The notes: generated from the sequence alone by a model not told the origin. DNA of 64,000 nt from Paenibacillus sp. USDA918EY (GCF_009870825.1 NZ_WTWY01000015.1:62001-126000); one strand, 5' to 3'; positions 35,201 through 44,365 are shown, numbered from the stretch's first letter. Numbers and translations are program-made.

Positions 35201-36091
35201 ATGAACGTGCTCAAGGTTTCCCGCATCACGATCGCCGCGTTTGTGCTGCCTTGCTTGATCATTTACGTAGGAATCGTGTTTGTTCCGATTCTCGTTTCGA
35301 TGTACAGCGGACTGCTGGATTGGAACGGCATCGGGGAGTCCAGGTTCATCGGCTTCGAAAATTTCAAAAACCTGTTTTTTCATGATCCGGTCTTTTGGCC
35401 GTCCGTACGAAGAACGTTGATGTTCGCCGTTTTTTCGATGGCGGAAATTCCGGTTGCGCTGCTTGTGGCCATTTTGCTGAAACGATACATCCGCAGGCCG
35501 AATTTTCTTGTTTCCAGCTATTTTTTGCCTGTCATTTTGTCGGTCGTCGTCGTTGGCCAGTTGTGGAAAACGATCTACAACCCCGCGTCGATGGGCGGCA
35601 TGCTGAATCAGGTGCTCCAGGCGGTCGGTCTCGGATCATGGGCCCATGAATGGCTTACCGATCCTTCGGTCGCGATGTTTTCGCTGTATTTCGTGGCGCT
35701 GTGGCAATACCTCGGTTACCATACGCTGATTCAATATACGGGGATTCTTAACGTTCCCGAAGAGATTTACGAGGCTGCGCGCATCGATGGCGCCGAAGGT
35801 TTTGCCGCCGACCGTTACATCACGTTCCCGAACATCATCCCGATTTTCAAAATATCGATCGTGCTGGCGTTTATCGGCTCGCTGCAGGCGTTCGACATGG
35901 TGATGGTCATGACGGGGGGCGGACCCGCGCATGCGACCGACGTCATCTCGACCCATATGTACAACATGTCCTTTTTGTCCATGAAATACGGCTACGGCAG
36001 CTCGATCGCGGCGTTTTTGGTCGTCCTGTGCCTTGCCGCCACGTTCCTGATCAACCTCATATTCAACAAACTGGAGAAACGGTTTTCGTAA
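35201..36091 (+). CDS. sugar ABC transporter permease (MsmF/UgpA-like)
   Basis: A 296-residue membrane subunit with six helices and the MalF-type EAA loop around YEAARIDGAEGFAADRYITFP near residue 190. It pairs with the next permease. ATG 35201 follows GAGGAGGGG. It lies after the binding protein gene and 15 bases before the second permease. No ATPase gene is present; a shared MsmX-type ATPase encoded elsewhere is the usual partner. Confidence 0.92.
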   Translation: MNVLKVSRITIAAFVLPCLIIYVGIVFVPILVSMYSGLLDWNGIGESRFIGFENFKNLFFHDPVFWPSVRRTLMFAVFSMAEIPVALLVAILLKRYIRRPNFLVSSYFLPVILSVVVVGQLWKTIYNPASMGGMLNQVLQAVGLGSWAHEWLTDPSVAMFSLYFVALWQYLGYHTLIQYTGILNVPEEIYEAARIDGAEGFAADRYITFPNIIPIFKISIVLAFIGSLQAFDMVMVMTGGGPAHATDVISTHMYNMSFLSMKYGYGSSIAAFLVVLCLAATFLINLIFNKLEKRFS

Positions 36092-36106
36092 AGGGGGAAA
36101 AACGCC

Positions 36107-36985
36107 ATGGATTCCAGCTCTGTCGTAACGTTGAACAAGCCGGCGGCCGCCGCCCGCCGCGGACGGTTTTCCATTCAGAAGACGATCGTCATCCTGCTTT
36201 TGTCCATCCTCGTGGTGACGCAGGTATACCCGCTGCTTTGGCTTGTGCTGTATTCGCTGAAAACAAACGAGGAGATTTTGTCGGGGAGCTTCTTTGCCCT
36301 GCCGCATGCGCCGCAGTGGAGCAATTACAGCGCGGCGCTTGAAGGGAATTATTTTCGGTATTTGCTGAACAGCTTGTTCGTCACGTCGGTGACGATGATC
36401 ACGGTCATTTTGCTGAGCTCGCTGTGCGCGTATGCGATCAGCCGGTTCCGGTGGCGCGGCGGGCAGGCCGTGATGCTGCTGTTCCTGATCGGGATGATGA
36501 TTCCGATGCAGGCGACGCTGCTGCCGCTGATGATCATTTTCAAGAACATTCACGTGCTGAACACGCATTTGTCGCTTATATTGCCTTACGTCGCTTTTTC
36601 GATGCCGATCGCGGTGTTTATTTTAAGCGGGTTCATGAAAACCATTCCGCACGAGATCGAAGAATCGGCCGTCATCGACGGCGCCAGCATCATCCGCATT
36701 TTCCGCAGCATCATTTTGCCGGTGTCCGTGCCGCCCGTGATGACGGTGTGCATTTTGACTTTCATCAACATTTGGAACGAATACATTTTGGCGGCCACGT
36801 TCATTTCATCGGAAAAGCTAAAAACGCTGCCGTTTGGCGTCAACAGCTTCGTCAGCCAATATTCCGTCAACTATGGCGCGATCGGAGCTTTTCTCGTGCT
36901 TGGCGCGCTTCCGGTCATCATCATTTACTTCCTCCTTGCCGACAAAATTACGCAGGGGATGGTGGCAGGCGCGGTCAAAGGTTAG
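36107..36985 (+). CDS. sugar ABC transporter permease (MsmG/UgpE-like)
   Basis: A 292-residue membrane subunit with a 22-residue Ala/Arg-rich cytosolic head, six helices, and the EAA loop EIEESAVIDGASIIRIFRSI near residue 183. It forms the heterodimeric channel with the upstream permease. ATG 36107 follows AAGGGGG. The sensor kinase gene starts 84 bases after it, so transport and regulation are probably linked. Confidence 0.92.
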   Translation: MDSSSVVTLNKPAAAARRGRFSIQKTIVILLLSILVVTQVYPLLWLVLYSLKTNEEILSGSFFALPHAPQWSNYSAALEGNYFRYLLNSLFVTSVTMITVILLSSLCAYAISRFRWRGGQAVMLLFLIGMMIPMQATLLPLMIIFKNIHVLNTHLSLILPYVAFSMPIAVFILSGFMKTIPHEIEESAVIDGASIIRIFRSIILPVSVPPVMTVCILTFINIWNEYILAATFISSEKLKTLPFGVNSFVSQYSVNYGAIGAFLVLGALPVIIIYFLLADKITQGMVAGAVKG

Positions 36986-37069
36986 TCTGTAAAAAACGTA
37001 CGGAACAAGCGGAGCGTATGCTAAAATGGTCACGAAATGTCGAATGCTTGAAAGGGGGACGTTACGTCC

Positions 37070-38866
37070 GTGAGACGCTTCCGATCCATACGCAGCCGCT
37101 TGTTCCTGCTTTTTATGGGATGCATGACGGGTATTTTGATTTTGATGAGCTTCCTCTATTACAATCGGACGTTATCGATCATCCACACGAAGGTGAGCGA
37201 CATCGCCGAAAAAAACATTTCCCAGACCGCGGGTCTTTTTAACCTGATGCTGCAAGGCTACAACAGCTTGTCCAAGTCGCTGAACAGCAATTACGAGCTT
37301 ACCCGCCTGCTCCAGGAGAAGTCGTCCAATCCGGCGGTTTCGATTATCAATGAACGGACCATTACAAATATTATCGGAGCAGCCTATTATTCGCGGGACG
37401 ACGTGCTGGGCATCCACATTTTATCGAAGGACGGCAAGGTGTACAGCTACGAAAGGCAGTTCGCCGGCGTCATCGACAACAATTACGCGCAGACCGAATG
37501 GTACAAAAAGCTGGGGGAATCTTCCGGCAACATGGTCTGGCTCGGACTTTACCCGGGTTCGCCGATCAACACGATGCAGCCCCAGAAGCGGGTGTTCGTG
37601 TTCGGGCGCAAGCTGTACGATCTGGATAACCACAAAGAGATCGGGATGTTGATGATCGAAACGAACCCGTCGCCAATCATGGAAGCGCTATCGAACGTAA
37701 GCATCAGTCCCGGAACTCAGGTTTACATTGTGGACGATGACGGCAAAATCATCGCTTCCTCCGAGCAAAAGGGAACGAAACGCCCGGAGCTGGAAAAGCT
37801 GCCGAAACCTTCGGAGGACGAAAAAATCGTGGCGGACGGCACCTCGAAAGAATTGATCGTCGCGGCGAACGCGTCGCTGGCCGGATGGACCATCTACGGC
37901 TTGACACCCAAAAAAGACATCCAGGCGGAGGTTTACCGGACAACGAAATTTCTCATCGTCGTCGTGCTTGTGCTCATTATTTTGTCCACGGTGCTGGCTT
38001 CGATCGTGTCGCGGAACATTGCGTCCCCGCTGAAGCTTTTGATCCGGGAGATGAAAAAGGTGGAGATGGGGAACTTCAGCGGATCCGTGAACGTCGATTC
38101 CTTCGAGGAAATCAACAGCCTGGTCTCCTCGTTTAACCGGATGGTGCACCGCATGGACGAGCTGATCGAAACGATCAAAGCGTCGACGGTCAGCGAAAAA
38201 AACGCGCAGCTGCAAGCGCTGCAGGCGCAGGTCAATCCTCATTTTCTCTACAACACGCTGGACATGATCTATTGGATGCTGGACGAGCAGGAAAATGAAC
38301 GGCTAAGCAGGGTTGTCCTGGCGCTCTCGCAAATGTTCCGGTACAGCAGCAACTGGGAGGAAGCGGCCCGAACGACGCTTGGGCGCGAGCTGGAGCAAAT
38401 CCGCCATTATTTGACCATCATCGAAACGAGGCTTGGCGGAAGGCTGCAAACGGAGATTGCCGCGGATGAAAAGTGGATGAACGCCCCTCTTCCCAAAATG
38501 ACGATCCAGCCCATCATCGAAAATGCGGTCAAATACGGCCTGGAGCCGAAGGAAGGCGTCGGCCTGCTGAAAGTGAGTACGGAGGTCCGGGAAAAAAAGC
38601 TGCTGATCAAAATCGAAGACAACGGGATGGGCATGGACGGCGAAACGCTGAAAAGGGTGAGGGAGACGATGGCAGCGAAACATCAGCGGGATGCGGGCGC
38701 CAAAGATGTGGGGCCAAGGCGCGGCATCGGGCTTCGAAACGTTCATGACCGCCTTGTCATGATGTTCGGCGAAACTTACGGGCTGCGCGTCGAGAGCGAG
38801 TTGATGCACGGCACGACGGTGGTCGTCGCCATTCCGATTCCGGCAGAAGGGGAGGGTGAAGGATGA
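37070..38866 (+). CDS. YesM-type sensor histidine kinase
   Basis: A 598-residue membrane kinase. Helices at about 12-32 and 297-320 bracket a large extracytoplasmic dCache-like sensor region; a HAMP domain follows, then the His_kinase domain with the phospho-accepting histidine near residue 391 in QVNPHFLYNTL, and a HATPase domain with PIIENAVKYG and DNGMGM. Start GTG 37070 has AAAGGGGG at somewhat long spacing. It overlaps the regulator gene by four bases. It likely senses a carbohydrate and controls the adjacent importer, perhaps together with the binding protein. Confidence 0.9.
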   Translation: MRRFRSIRSRLFLLFMGCMTGILILMSFLYYNRTLSIIHTKVSDIAEKNISQTAGLFNLMLQGYNSLSKSLNSNYELTRLLQEKSSNPAVSIINERTITNIIGAAYYSRDDVLGIHILSKDGKVYSYERQFAGVIDNNYAQTEWYKKLGESSGNMVWLGLYPGSPINTMQPQKRVFVFGRKLYDLDNHKEIGMLMIETNPSPIMEALSNVSISPGTQVYIVDDDGKIIASSEQKGTKRPELEKLPKPSEDEKIVADGTSKELIVAANASLAGWTIYGLTPKKDIQAEVYRTTKFLIVVVLVLIILSTVLASIVSRNIASPLKLLIREMKKVEMGNFSGSVNVDSFEEINSLVSSFNRMVHRMDELIETIKASTVSEKNAQLQALQAQVNPHFLYNTLDMIYWMLDEQENERLSRVVLALSQMFRYSSNWEEAARTTLGRELEQIRHYLTIIETRLGGRLQTEIAADEKWMNAPLPKMTIQPIIENAVKYGLEPKEGVGLLKVSTEVREKKLLIKIEDNGMGMDGETLKRVRETMAAKHQRDAGAKDVGPRRGIGLRNVHDRLVMMFGETYGLRVESELMHGTTVVVAIPIPAEGEGEG

Positions 38867-40056
38867 ACATATTGGTCGTGGACGACGAAAGCGTAATCCG
38901 GGAAGGCATCAAACGCACGATCCGCAGGGCGTTTCCGGAGCACGGCGTGCAATTGGCGGAAGGACCGGACGAAGCGGCGCGGATACTCCGCGGCGGTCAA
39001 ATCGACGTCGTGTTGACGGACATCTTGATGCCGGGCATGACCGGGCTGGAGCTGATGCAGCTGTCGAGAAGCAGTTATCCGCACGTGAAATGGGTCATTA
39101 TCTCCGCCTATTCCGAATTCGCTTATGCCAAAGAAGCGGTAAGGCTCGGGGCTAAAGATTATATGCTGAAACCGATCGGAAAGGATACGCTTATTTCCAT
39201 GATCGCGCAGCTCGGGGAGGAGGTGGAGCGGGACGCCGAACAGGAGCAGGAGGCGAAAATGCTTCACAGCAGCCTGAAGTTTTTGCGGGAGGCGGTTTTT
39301 CAGCGTTGGGCGGCGGGGCTGGACATCGGGAATATGGATATCGCCCCGTTTGTGGAAAAGCATTCCCGGTTCCATCTGGTCCTCGTGAAAATGGAAAGCG
39401 ACGAAGCCGTTCATCTCGAGCATTTTATCGTCGAAAACGTGATGACCGAGCTTATCGAACGATACGGGGAAGGTTTTGTTGCAAGTCTGGACGGGAAAAG
39501 CCTGCTGGGACTCGTCACCGCGGAATCGCAGGACGGGGCGAGGCGATTGAACGATGAGCTGCGGCAGCATCTGAAGCAATACGTGAAGGTTCCGTTCCAA
39601 ATTCAGCTGTCCGAAGAAATGAACGATTTCAACGGCATTCCGGCGATGATCCGGCGCATGGGACGGAACTCCGGCGCGCTTGAATTCGAATATTACGCAC
39701 CGGGAGGCAACCGGGCCGTCGAAGTAGCCGTTCAATACATACGGGCCCATTACAATACGGACGTCACGCTGGAAAAGGTCGCTTCCATCGTCTTTTTGAA
39801 TCCGGCGTATTTAAGCCAGGTTTTTAAGCAAAAAACGGGGAGCGGGTTCAAGGAATACGTCACCGCGCTGCGCATGGAAAAGGCGGCGGAGCTGTTGGCG
39901 CATACGCAGCTTAAGCTGGCGGACATCGCCGAAAAAATCGGTTACCAGGACGTAAAGCATTTCACCCAGGTTTTCCGCAAGCGAATGAACATGACTCCGA
40001 CGGAATATCGCCAGCAATTTGGGAGGGAAGCCGGATTGAATCGGATTTGCCCGTAA
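38863..40056 (+). CDS. YesN-type response regulator with AraC DNA-binding domain
   Basis: A 397-residue regulator. The receiver domain has the acidic pair DD at 7-8, phospho-acceptor Asp53 in LTDILMPG and the conserved Lys in MLKPIGKD. A linker of about 140 residues leads to an AraC-type double helix-turn-helix at the C-terminus (VASIVFLNPAYLSQVFK, IAEKIGYQDVKHFTQVFRK). ATG 38863 overlaps the kinase stop, so the pair is co-translated. Target promoters are probably the neighbouring importer genes. Confidence 0.93.
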   Translation: MNILVVDDESVIREGIKRTIRRAFPEHGVQLAEGPDEAARILRGGQIDVVLTDILMPGMTGLELMQLSRSSYPHVKWVIISAYSEFAYAKEAVRLGAKDYMLKPIGKDTLISMIAQLGEEVERDAEQEQEAKMLHSSLKFLREAVFQRWAAGLDIGNMDIAPFVEKHSRFHLVLVKMESDEAVHLEHFIVENVMTELIERYGEGFVASLDGKSLLGLVTAESQDGARRLNDELRQHLKQYVKVPFQIQLSEEMNDFNGIPAMIRRMGRNSGALEFEYYAPGGNRAVEVAVQYIRAHYNTDVTLEKVASIVFLNPAYLSQVFKQKTGSGFKEYVTALRMEKAAELLAHTQLKLADIAEKIGYQDVKHFTQVFRKRMNMTPTEYRQQFGREAGLNRICP

Positions 40057-40097
40057 TGATTGACCGTAATATGCTGAAGTTTGATCTTATAGTCGAT

Positions 40098-40125
40098 GCC
40101 TTGCCGTTCAAGCGGCAGGGCTTTT
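40098..40125 (+). terminator. terminator after the two-component operon
   Basis: GCCTTGCCG-TTCAAG-CGGCAGGGC with one wobble, followed by TTTT. A second hairpin, AAATCCGC/GCGGATTT near 40150-40171, has no real T tail. Confidence 0.75.
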
Positions 40126-40193
40126 CGCTGTGTGCTTATGCCAGTTGGGAAATCCGCTTCAGTGCGGATTTGTCAGCTTAAGAAGACTGCTTA

Positions 40194-40222
40194 TTGCCAA
40201 ATGGGAACAGATGTTCTATAAT
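40194..40222 (+). promoter_or_regulatory. sigma-A promoter of the serine hydrolase gene
   Basis: TTGCCA and TATAAT with a 17-base spacer. The predicted start of transcription near 40230 lies almost on the upstream ATG at 40232, supporting use of the internal ATG 40274. Confidence 0.7.
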
Positions 40223-40273
40223 TGAATTATTATGATGCAAAGCGTTTGGGGCACACAAGGGGGAATCGTCATC

Positions 40274-41314
40274 ATGGATAGATGGAACGTCGGGGAGCGC
40301 ATGCGGAAGGATCGGATCCCTGGATTAAGCATCGCTTTCATTGAAGATGGCCGAATCGTTTCTCGCGAATGTAGGGGAGAACGGACTGCCGGGAGCGGAG
40401 AACCTGTCGGCGAGAGTACGATGTTTAATGCCTGTTCCATCAGCAAATTTGCGGCGGGCATGTTAGCCCTTCTTTTGGTAGAGGAACGCGTCCTACATTT
40501 GGACCAAGCGGTGAACCAACAGCTTCTGTCATGGCGGGTACCCGATCATCCCGAGTTTGATTCCGGCGATGTTACGCTCCGCAGGCTGCTCGGCCATCAA
40601 GGCGGATTTGCCGATCCTGACGGAAGTTTCGGTACATACGGCAAAACGCTAGGGACTCCATCCATGGCGGAATTGTTGAAAGGTTTGACGCCCTATCGGC
40701 AGCAGCCCGCTGCGTTGGCAGCAAAGCCAGGAAGCCGGTTCATATACTCGGATACGGGGTTTTGCATCCTTCAGCTGCTGATCGAAGAGGCGACAGGGGA
40801 AGCCTGGGATAAACTCATGCGCACCAAAATATTCGAGCCGCTGCAGATGGCAAACAGCCGTTTCGTAACGAACGCGTCCGAAATTCGGAACGGATCGGCG
40901 GCAGGGCATAACAAACGCGGAATCCGGCTGGAAGGTTACCCCATCTATCCTTTTGCCGCGGCTGCCGGTTTGTGGTCAACGCCGACGGACCTGGCTTTGT
41001 TGATGGACGAGCTTATGTTTTCGCTGCAGGGGAAAGGAAAACTGGGCATTTCCGCGGAGACGGCTCGAGAAATGATCAAGCCGCAAGGCGGCTTTAAATG
41101 GGCTGGACTTGGCGTATTTATGGAAGATTCGAACGGAGAATTGGAGCTAAGCTCTCTGGGATGGGGAGAAGGTTTTCAATGCATGATGACCGCTTATCCC
41201 GGGAAAGGCAGGGGAGCGGTGCTGATGATGAACGCGGATCCGGGAGTGCATCAAACGGACAGCTTGCTCGGATATATCGCAAACATGTGGCAGCAGGAGA
41301 ATTCCGGCGCATAA
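40274..41314 (+). CDS. beta-lactamase-fold serine hydrolase
   Basis: A 346-residue class C beta-lactamase/DD-peptidase-fold protein. The catalytic Ser and Lys are in the motif SISK near residue 65, and the tyrosine motif appears as YSDTG rather than the usual Y-x-N. There is no signal peptide, so it probably acts in the cytosol as an esterase, amidase or peptidase rather than as a lactamase. ATG 40274 has AGGGGGAA upstream. It has its own promoter and shares a bidirectional terminator with lexA. Substrate unknown. Confidence 0.85.
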   Translation: MDRWNVGERMRKDRIPGLSIAFIEDGRIVSRECRGERTAGSGEPVGESTMFNACSISKFAAGMLALLLVEERVLHLDQAVNQQLLSWRVPDHPEFDSGDVTLRRLLGHQGGFADPDGSFGTYGKTLGTPSMAELLKGLTPYRQQPAALAAKPGSRFIYSDTGFCILQLLIEEATGEAWDKLMRTKIFEPLQMANSRFVTNASEIRNGSAAGHNKRGIRLEGYPIYPFAAAAGLWSTPTDLALLMDELMFSLQGKGKLGISAETAREMIKPQGGFKWAGLGVFMEDSNGELELSSLGWGEGFQCMMTAYPGKGRGAVLMMNADPGVHQTDSLLGYIANMWQQENSGA

Positions 41315-41317
41315 AAT

Positions 41318-41355
41318 ACAAGCCCTTGTTCTCCTGAAAAAGAACAAGGGCTTGT
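41318..41355. terminator. bidirectional terminator between hydrolase and lexA
   Basis: ACAAGCCCTTGTTCT and AGAACAAGGGCTTGT form a perfect 15-pair stem with an eight-base loop. It lies between convergent genes. Confidence 0.7.
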
Positions 41356-41379
41356 CCGTTGATGAATCCAAAAAAAGGA

Positions 41380-42006
41380 TTAATGAATGTCACGGAACAA
41401 ACCGACAACTTTGCCGAGGATCGTGACGTGGTTCAAGCGCAAAGGCTCATAAGAAGGATTCTCCGGTTGGAGACGGATGTGATCCTTTTCTTTATAGAAC
41501 GTTTTTACGGTAGCTTCGTCCTCATCGGTCATGGCAACGACAATATCGCCGTTATCCGCGGTCTGCTGCTGGCGGACGATGACATAGTCCCCGTTGTGAA
41601 TGCCCGCCTCGATCATGCTGTCTCCGACGACGGAAAGCATGAATACTTTCTCATCCCCGACATAATGCTGAGGCAGAGGGAAATAATCCTCGATATTCTC
41701 CGTAGCGGTAATCGGTACGCCGGCCGTAACCTTACCTACTACGGGAACACGCGCGATCGTTTGCGTGAAAAGGTTGCTGCTTTCGGACTCTTCCTGACCC
41801 AAAATCTCAATGGCCCGAGGTTTCGTAGGGTCCCTGCGGATCAACCCCTTCTTCTCAAGCCTGTCCAAATGGCCATGAACCGTCGAGCTGGAAGCCAGAC
41901 CCACGGCTTCGCCGATTTCGCGAACGGAAGGCGGATACCCCTTGGCCCGGACTTCGTTCCTTATAAATTCCAGTATCGCTTGCTGCCGGCTAGATATCTT
42001 CGACAT
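41380..42006 (-). CDS. lexA: SOS repressor LexA
   Basis: A 208-residue repressor. The N-terminal winged helix contains [20 protein letters not shown]. The self-cleavage site is Ala-Gly in VTAGVP, with catalytic Ser in GDSMIEAG and Lys in ATVKTFY. RecA filaments trigger autocleavage after DNA damage. ATG 42006 follows a weak GGGG-rich site. It is divergent from a YneA-like gene with LexA boxes between them, the standard Bacillus arrangement. Confidence 0.97.
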   Translation of the reverse strand: MSKISSRQQAILEFIRNEVRAKGYPPSVREIGEAVGLASSSTVHGHLDRLEKKGLIRRDPTKPRAIEILGQEESESSNLFTQTIARVPVVGKVTAGVPITATENIEDYFPLPQHYVGDEKVFMLSVVGDSMIEAGIHNGDYVIVRQQQTADNGDIVVAMTDEDEATVKTFYKEKDHIRLQPENPSYEPLRLNHVTILGKVVGLFRDIH

Positions 42007-42039
42007 TCCCCATCAACCCCATTAGTAACGTTTGGTAAA

Positions 42040-42068
42040 AGTATACCATAGAACTTCCGTTCGTACAA
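42040..42068 (-). promoter_or_regulatory. lexA promoter
   Basis: Read on the minus strand: TTGTAC and TATACT with a 17-base spacer. A LexA box fills the spacer, so LexA should repress its own gene by blocking RNA polymerase. Confidence 0.7.
42050..42063. promoter_or_regulatory. LexA box 1 (lexA side)
   Basis: AGAACTTCCGTTCG contains the exact GAAC-N4-GTTC core of the Gram-positive SOS box. Confidence 0.82.
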
Positions 42069-42109
42069 ACACAAGTTCTAAAAATGAGAACATGAATTTT
42101 CCTTTCGTA

Positions 42110-42123
42110 AGAACAATTGTTCG
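42110..42123. promoter_or_regulatory. LexA box 2 (centre of divergon)
   Basis: AGAACAATTGTTCG is a near-perfect palindromic SOS box, about ten bases upstream of the -35 of the YneA-like gene. Confidence 0.87.
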
Positions 42124-42132
42124 AAAAAACTA

Positions 42133-42161
42133 TTGAACAAAACATGTGTTCGTGTTATATT
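42133..42161 (+). promoter_or_regulatory. promoter of the YneA-like gene
   Basis: TTGAAC and TATATT with a 17-base spacer. The spacer contains a degenerate LexA box. Confidence 0.75.
42140..42151. promoter_or_regulatory. degenerate LexA box 3 inside the yneA-like promoter
   Basis: AAACATGTGTTC differs from GAAC-N4-GTTC at one position and lies between -35 and -10. Confidence 0.5.
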
Positions 42162-42200
42162 GTTCTCATACAAGAACAAACGTTTGGAGGAACAGTTAAC

Positions 42201-42575
42201 ATGTTAAAATATAGTACATACCAAAGCATATATAATCATGAAATGACGGAAACGGGACGCGGCGGCTTGATGGACCGGTTGCCGGTGCTGCGGGTCATGC
42301 TCACGCGCCGTTTGATGCTGAAGCTGCTGCTCGCAGTCGTCATCATATCCGCAGGATGTACAGGCATGGTGCGCGTATTTGCAGGTTCTCCACAAGATGA
42401 TACGCAAGTGGAGCAGGTTGTCGTTGCCCAGGGAGATACGCTATGGGAGATCGCGTTGAACCACAAACCGAAAAACATGGATACCCGTGCTTATATTCGG
42501 ATGATTAAGGAGATGAACCATCTAAAGACCAGCGGCATACAAGCCGGCGATGTTCTTTCTCTTCCTATATATTAA
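42201..42575 (+). CDS. yneA: YneA-like LysM cell-division suppressor
   Basis: A 124-residue protein. A 38-residue basic head precedes one membrane helix (about 39-60, LLLAVVIISAGCTG), then a LysM wall-binding domain (VVAQGDTLWEIALNH, then IQAGDVLSLPIY). In B. subtilis YneA blocks division during the SOS response. ATG 42201 follows TTTGGAGG. Its divergence from lexA and the LexA boxes in between support the role. The cytosolic head is longer than in B. subtilis YneA. Confidence 0.85.
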   Translation: MLKYSTYQSIYNHEMTETGRGGLMDRLPVLRVMLTRRLMLKLLLAVVIISAGCTGMVRVFAGSPQDDTQVEQVVVAQGDTLWEIALNHKPKNMDTRAYIRMIKEMNHLKTSGIQAGDVLSLPIY

Positions 42576-42592
42576 TAGTCGTTTTACGCCGA

Positions 42593-42630
42593 AGAGCTTG
42601 GTAAGGTTAACGCCTTGACAAGCTCTTTTT
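42593..42630 (+). terminator. terminator after the YneA-like gene
   Basis: AGAGCTTG and CAAGCTCT form the stem, with AAGG/CCTT inside the loop, and five Ts follow. Confidence 0.75.
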
Positions 42631-42675
42631 CTCATGGCAAAGTTAGGTATGAATTGATTAATGGAGGAGTTATAC

Positions 42676-42870
42676 ATGGATATCGACAGCTTAGTTCAGC
42701 GCATTAACGAACTTGCCCGGAAGGATAAGGAAACGGGTCTGACGAAGGAAGAAACCGAGGAACGCGCCAAACTGCGCGAAAGATATCTCCAAAACGTCCG
42801 CCGCAATTTCAGAGCCCAATTGGATTCGATCGAATGGGTTGAAGATCGTGAAGGCGGAAAGCGCAAATAA
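42676..42870 (+). CDS. DUF896 protein (YnzC-like)
   Basis: A 64-residue highly charged helical protein. The patterns RINELARKDKETGLTKEE and ERYLQNVRRNFRAQLDSIEW are the DUF896 signature; YnzC of B. subtilis is encoded downstream of lexA/yneA and is SOS-linked, but its function is unknown. ATG 42676 follows GGAGGAG; an ATG at 42661 overlaps that site. Confidence 0.88.
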   Translation: MDIDSLVQRINELARKDKETGLTKEETEERAKLRERYLQNVRRNFRAQLDSIEWVEDREGGKRK

Positions 42871-42903
42871 AATAAGGAACTGAATGGTTAAGGGGGTAAA
42901 ACG

Positions 42904-43446
42904 ATGTCCCGATCCTGGGAAAGAATGGTTCAGAAAAACTCGACACAACTAAACAAACAGCGCAAAAAGCAAGGCAAGCCTTCGCTTTATTCCTCGAACG
43001 GATCCGCCACGGCCGACATATTCAGAGGGCGCAACTTCGTGCTTCCGATCACGTTGGTGGCGCTTGCCGTAGTTTACCTTTTGCTCGGCATGGCGAGCCA
43101 GCAGGCCTCGATGAACACTTCGCTGAATTGGATCGTTGTAGGGCTGTATGTCCTGCTGGCGGTGATGATTTTTCTGCGCCGTCCGTTTCTTAAAGTGGAC
43201 AAAAACACGCTTTCGACGGTCAAGTTCAATCGCGACCGCCGCTTGACCGCGGATCAAATCGCAAAAATCAAAGCCGGATCCGGCTCGATCGTGATCGAAC
43301 TTCAAGGCACGAAAGGAAAAAACGGCAAGGTTTCAAAAGGGGGAAACTGGGTGTTCACCCGCTTGATCAACCGTTACGATACCGATGCCATGGCTGCGCG
43401 TCTCGAACGTTTTGCCGAAGCACACAAGATTCCGTTTGAAAAATAA
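42904..43446 (+). CDS. conserved membrane protein with two helices, unknown function
   Basis: A 180-residue protein. A basic cytosolic head of about 43 residues is followed by two membrane helices (about 46-63 and 74-92) and a soluble C-terminal domain of mixed structure (VKFNRDRRLTADQIAKIKAG, then FTRLINRYD). ATG 42904 follows AAGGGGG. It lies 34 bases behind the DUF896 gene and 36 before a HAD gene, so it may be part of a small operon. I do not recognise a characterised family. Confidence 0.65.
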   Translation: MSRSWERMVQKNSTQLNKQRKKQGKPSLYSSNGSATADIFRGRNFVLPITLVALAVVYLLLGMASQQASMNTSLNWIVVGLYVLLAVMIFLRRPFLKVDKNTLSTVKFNRDRRLTADQIAKIKAGSGSIVIELQGTKGKNGKVSKGGNWVFTRLINRYDTDAMAARLERFAEAHKIPFEK

Positions 43447-43482
43447 TAAAATAGATAACTTGTTGGGAGAGGGATGGGGAAG

Positions 43483-44286
43483 ATGGGTGTATCCGCTGTT
43501 TTTTTTGATTTGGACGATACGTTGTTGTGGGACGAACGAAGCGTGAAGGAAGCTTTCCGGGCAACCTGCGAAAAAGCGGCAGCCAAAACGGGAATCGATG
43601 CCGACGAACTTGAAGCGGCCGTCCGCAAGGAAGCGCGGGCGTTGTACGAAACGTATGATACGTATGCATTTACGGCGATGATCGGCATTAATCCGTTCGA
43701 AGCTTTATGGGGCGACTTTACGGTAGGGCAGCAGCCCGAATTCCGCCGCATGGCCGAAATCGTTCCTGAGTACCGGAAGGAATCCTGGCGCCGCGGGTTA
43801 GCCGAGCTTGGCGTCGAAGACGAACAGCTGGCCGATGAGTTGGCGAAGCAATTCGGGGTGGAAAGACGGGCCCGTCCCCACGTTTATGAGGAAACGTTTC
43901 AGGTGCTGAAGGAGCTGAAGGGGAACTACAAGCTTTTGCTGCTGACAAACGGTTGTCCCGGCCTGCAGCAGGAAAAGCTGGACGGCGTGCCGGAACTTGC
44001 CCCTTTCTTTAATGAAGTGGTCATCTCGGGTAATTTCGGAAAAGGCAAGCCGGATCCGGGCATTTTTGAACATGCGCTCTCCCGTATGGACGTAGCGCCG
44101 GAAGAAGCCGTCATGGTAGGCGACAAGCTTTCCACCGACATTAAAGGCGGTTTGGCCGCCGGATTGACGACCGTCTGGATCAACCGCAACGGAAAACCTT
44201 ATCATTCCAACATCCAGCCCCACTATGAAATCAAACATCTATCCGAACTTCACGGCATTTTGGAGTCGTTGAAGGAACAAAGATAA
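43483..44286 (+). CDS. HAD-superfamily phosphatase (YsaA-like)
   Basis: A 267-residue HAD hydrolase. Motif I is FFDLDDTLLWD at the N-terminus, motif II LLLTNG near residue 153, and motifs III/IV are in GKGKPDP and VMVGDKLSTDI. The helical cap between motifs I and II suits small phosphorylated metabolites. I prefer ATG 43483 because GGGAGAGGG lies nine bases upstream; ATG 43474 would sit almost on that site. The substrate is unknown. Confidence 0.85.
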   Translation: MGVSAVFFDLDDTLLWDERSVKEAFRATCEKAAAKTGIDADELEAAVRKEARALYETYDTYAFTAMIGINPFEALWGDFTVGQQPEFRRMAEIVPEYRKESWRRGLAELGVEDEQLADELAKQFGVERRARPHVYEETFQVLKELKGNYKLLLLTNGCPGLQQEKLDGVPELAPFFNEVVISGNFGKGKPDPGIFEHALSRMDVAPEEAVMVGDKLSTDIKGGLAAGLTTVWINRNGKPYHSNIQPHYEIKHLSELHGILESLKEQR

Positions 44287-44317
44287 GCCGAATGTAAAGA
44301 GTTTCACCATGTGAATC

Positions 44318-44365
44318 AAAGTCTGCCATACGCGTCTATTCGCTGCATGCGCAGACTTTTTCTTT
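44318..44365 (+). terminator. terminator after the HAD gene
   Basis: AAAGTCTGC and GCAGACTTT form the outer stem over a loop of about 24 bases, followed by a T-rich tail. Confidence 0.72.
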
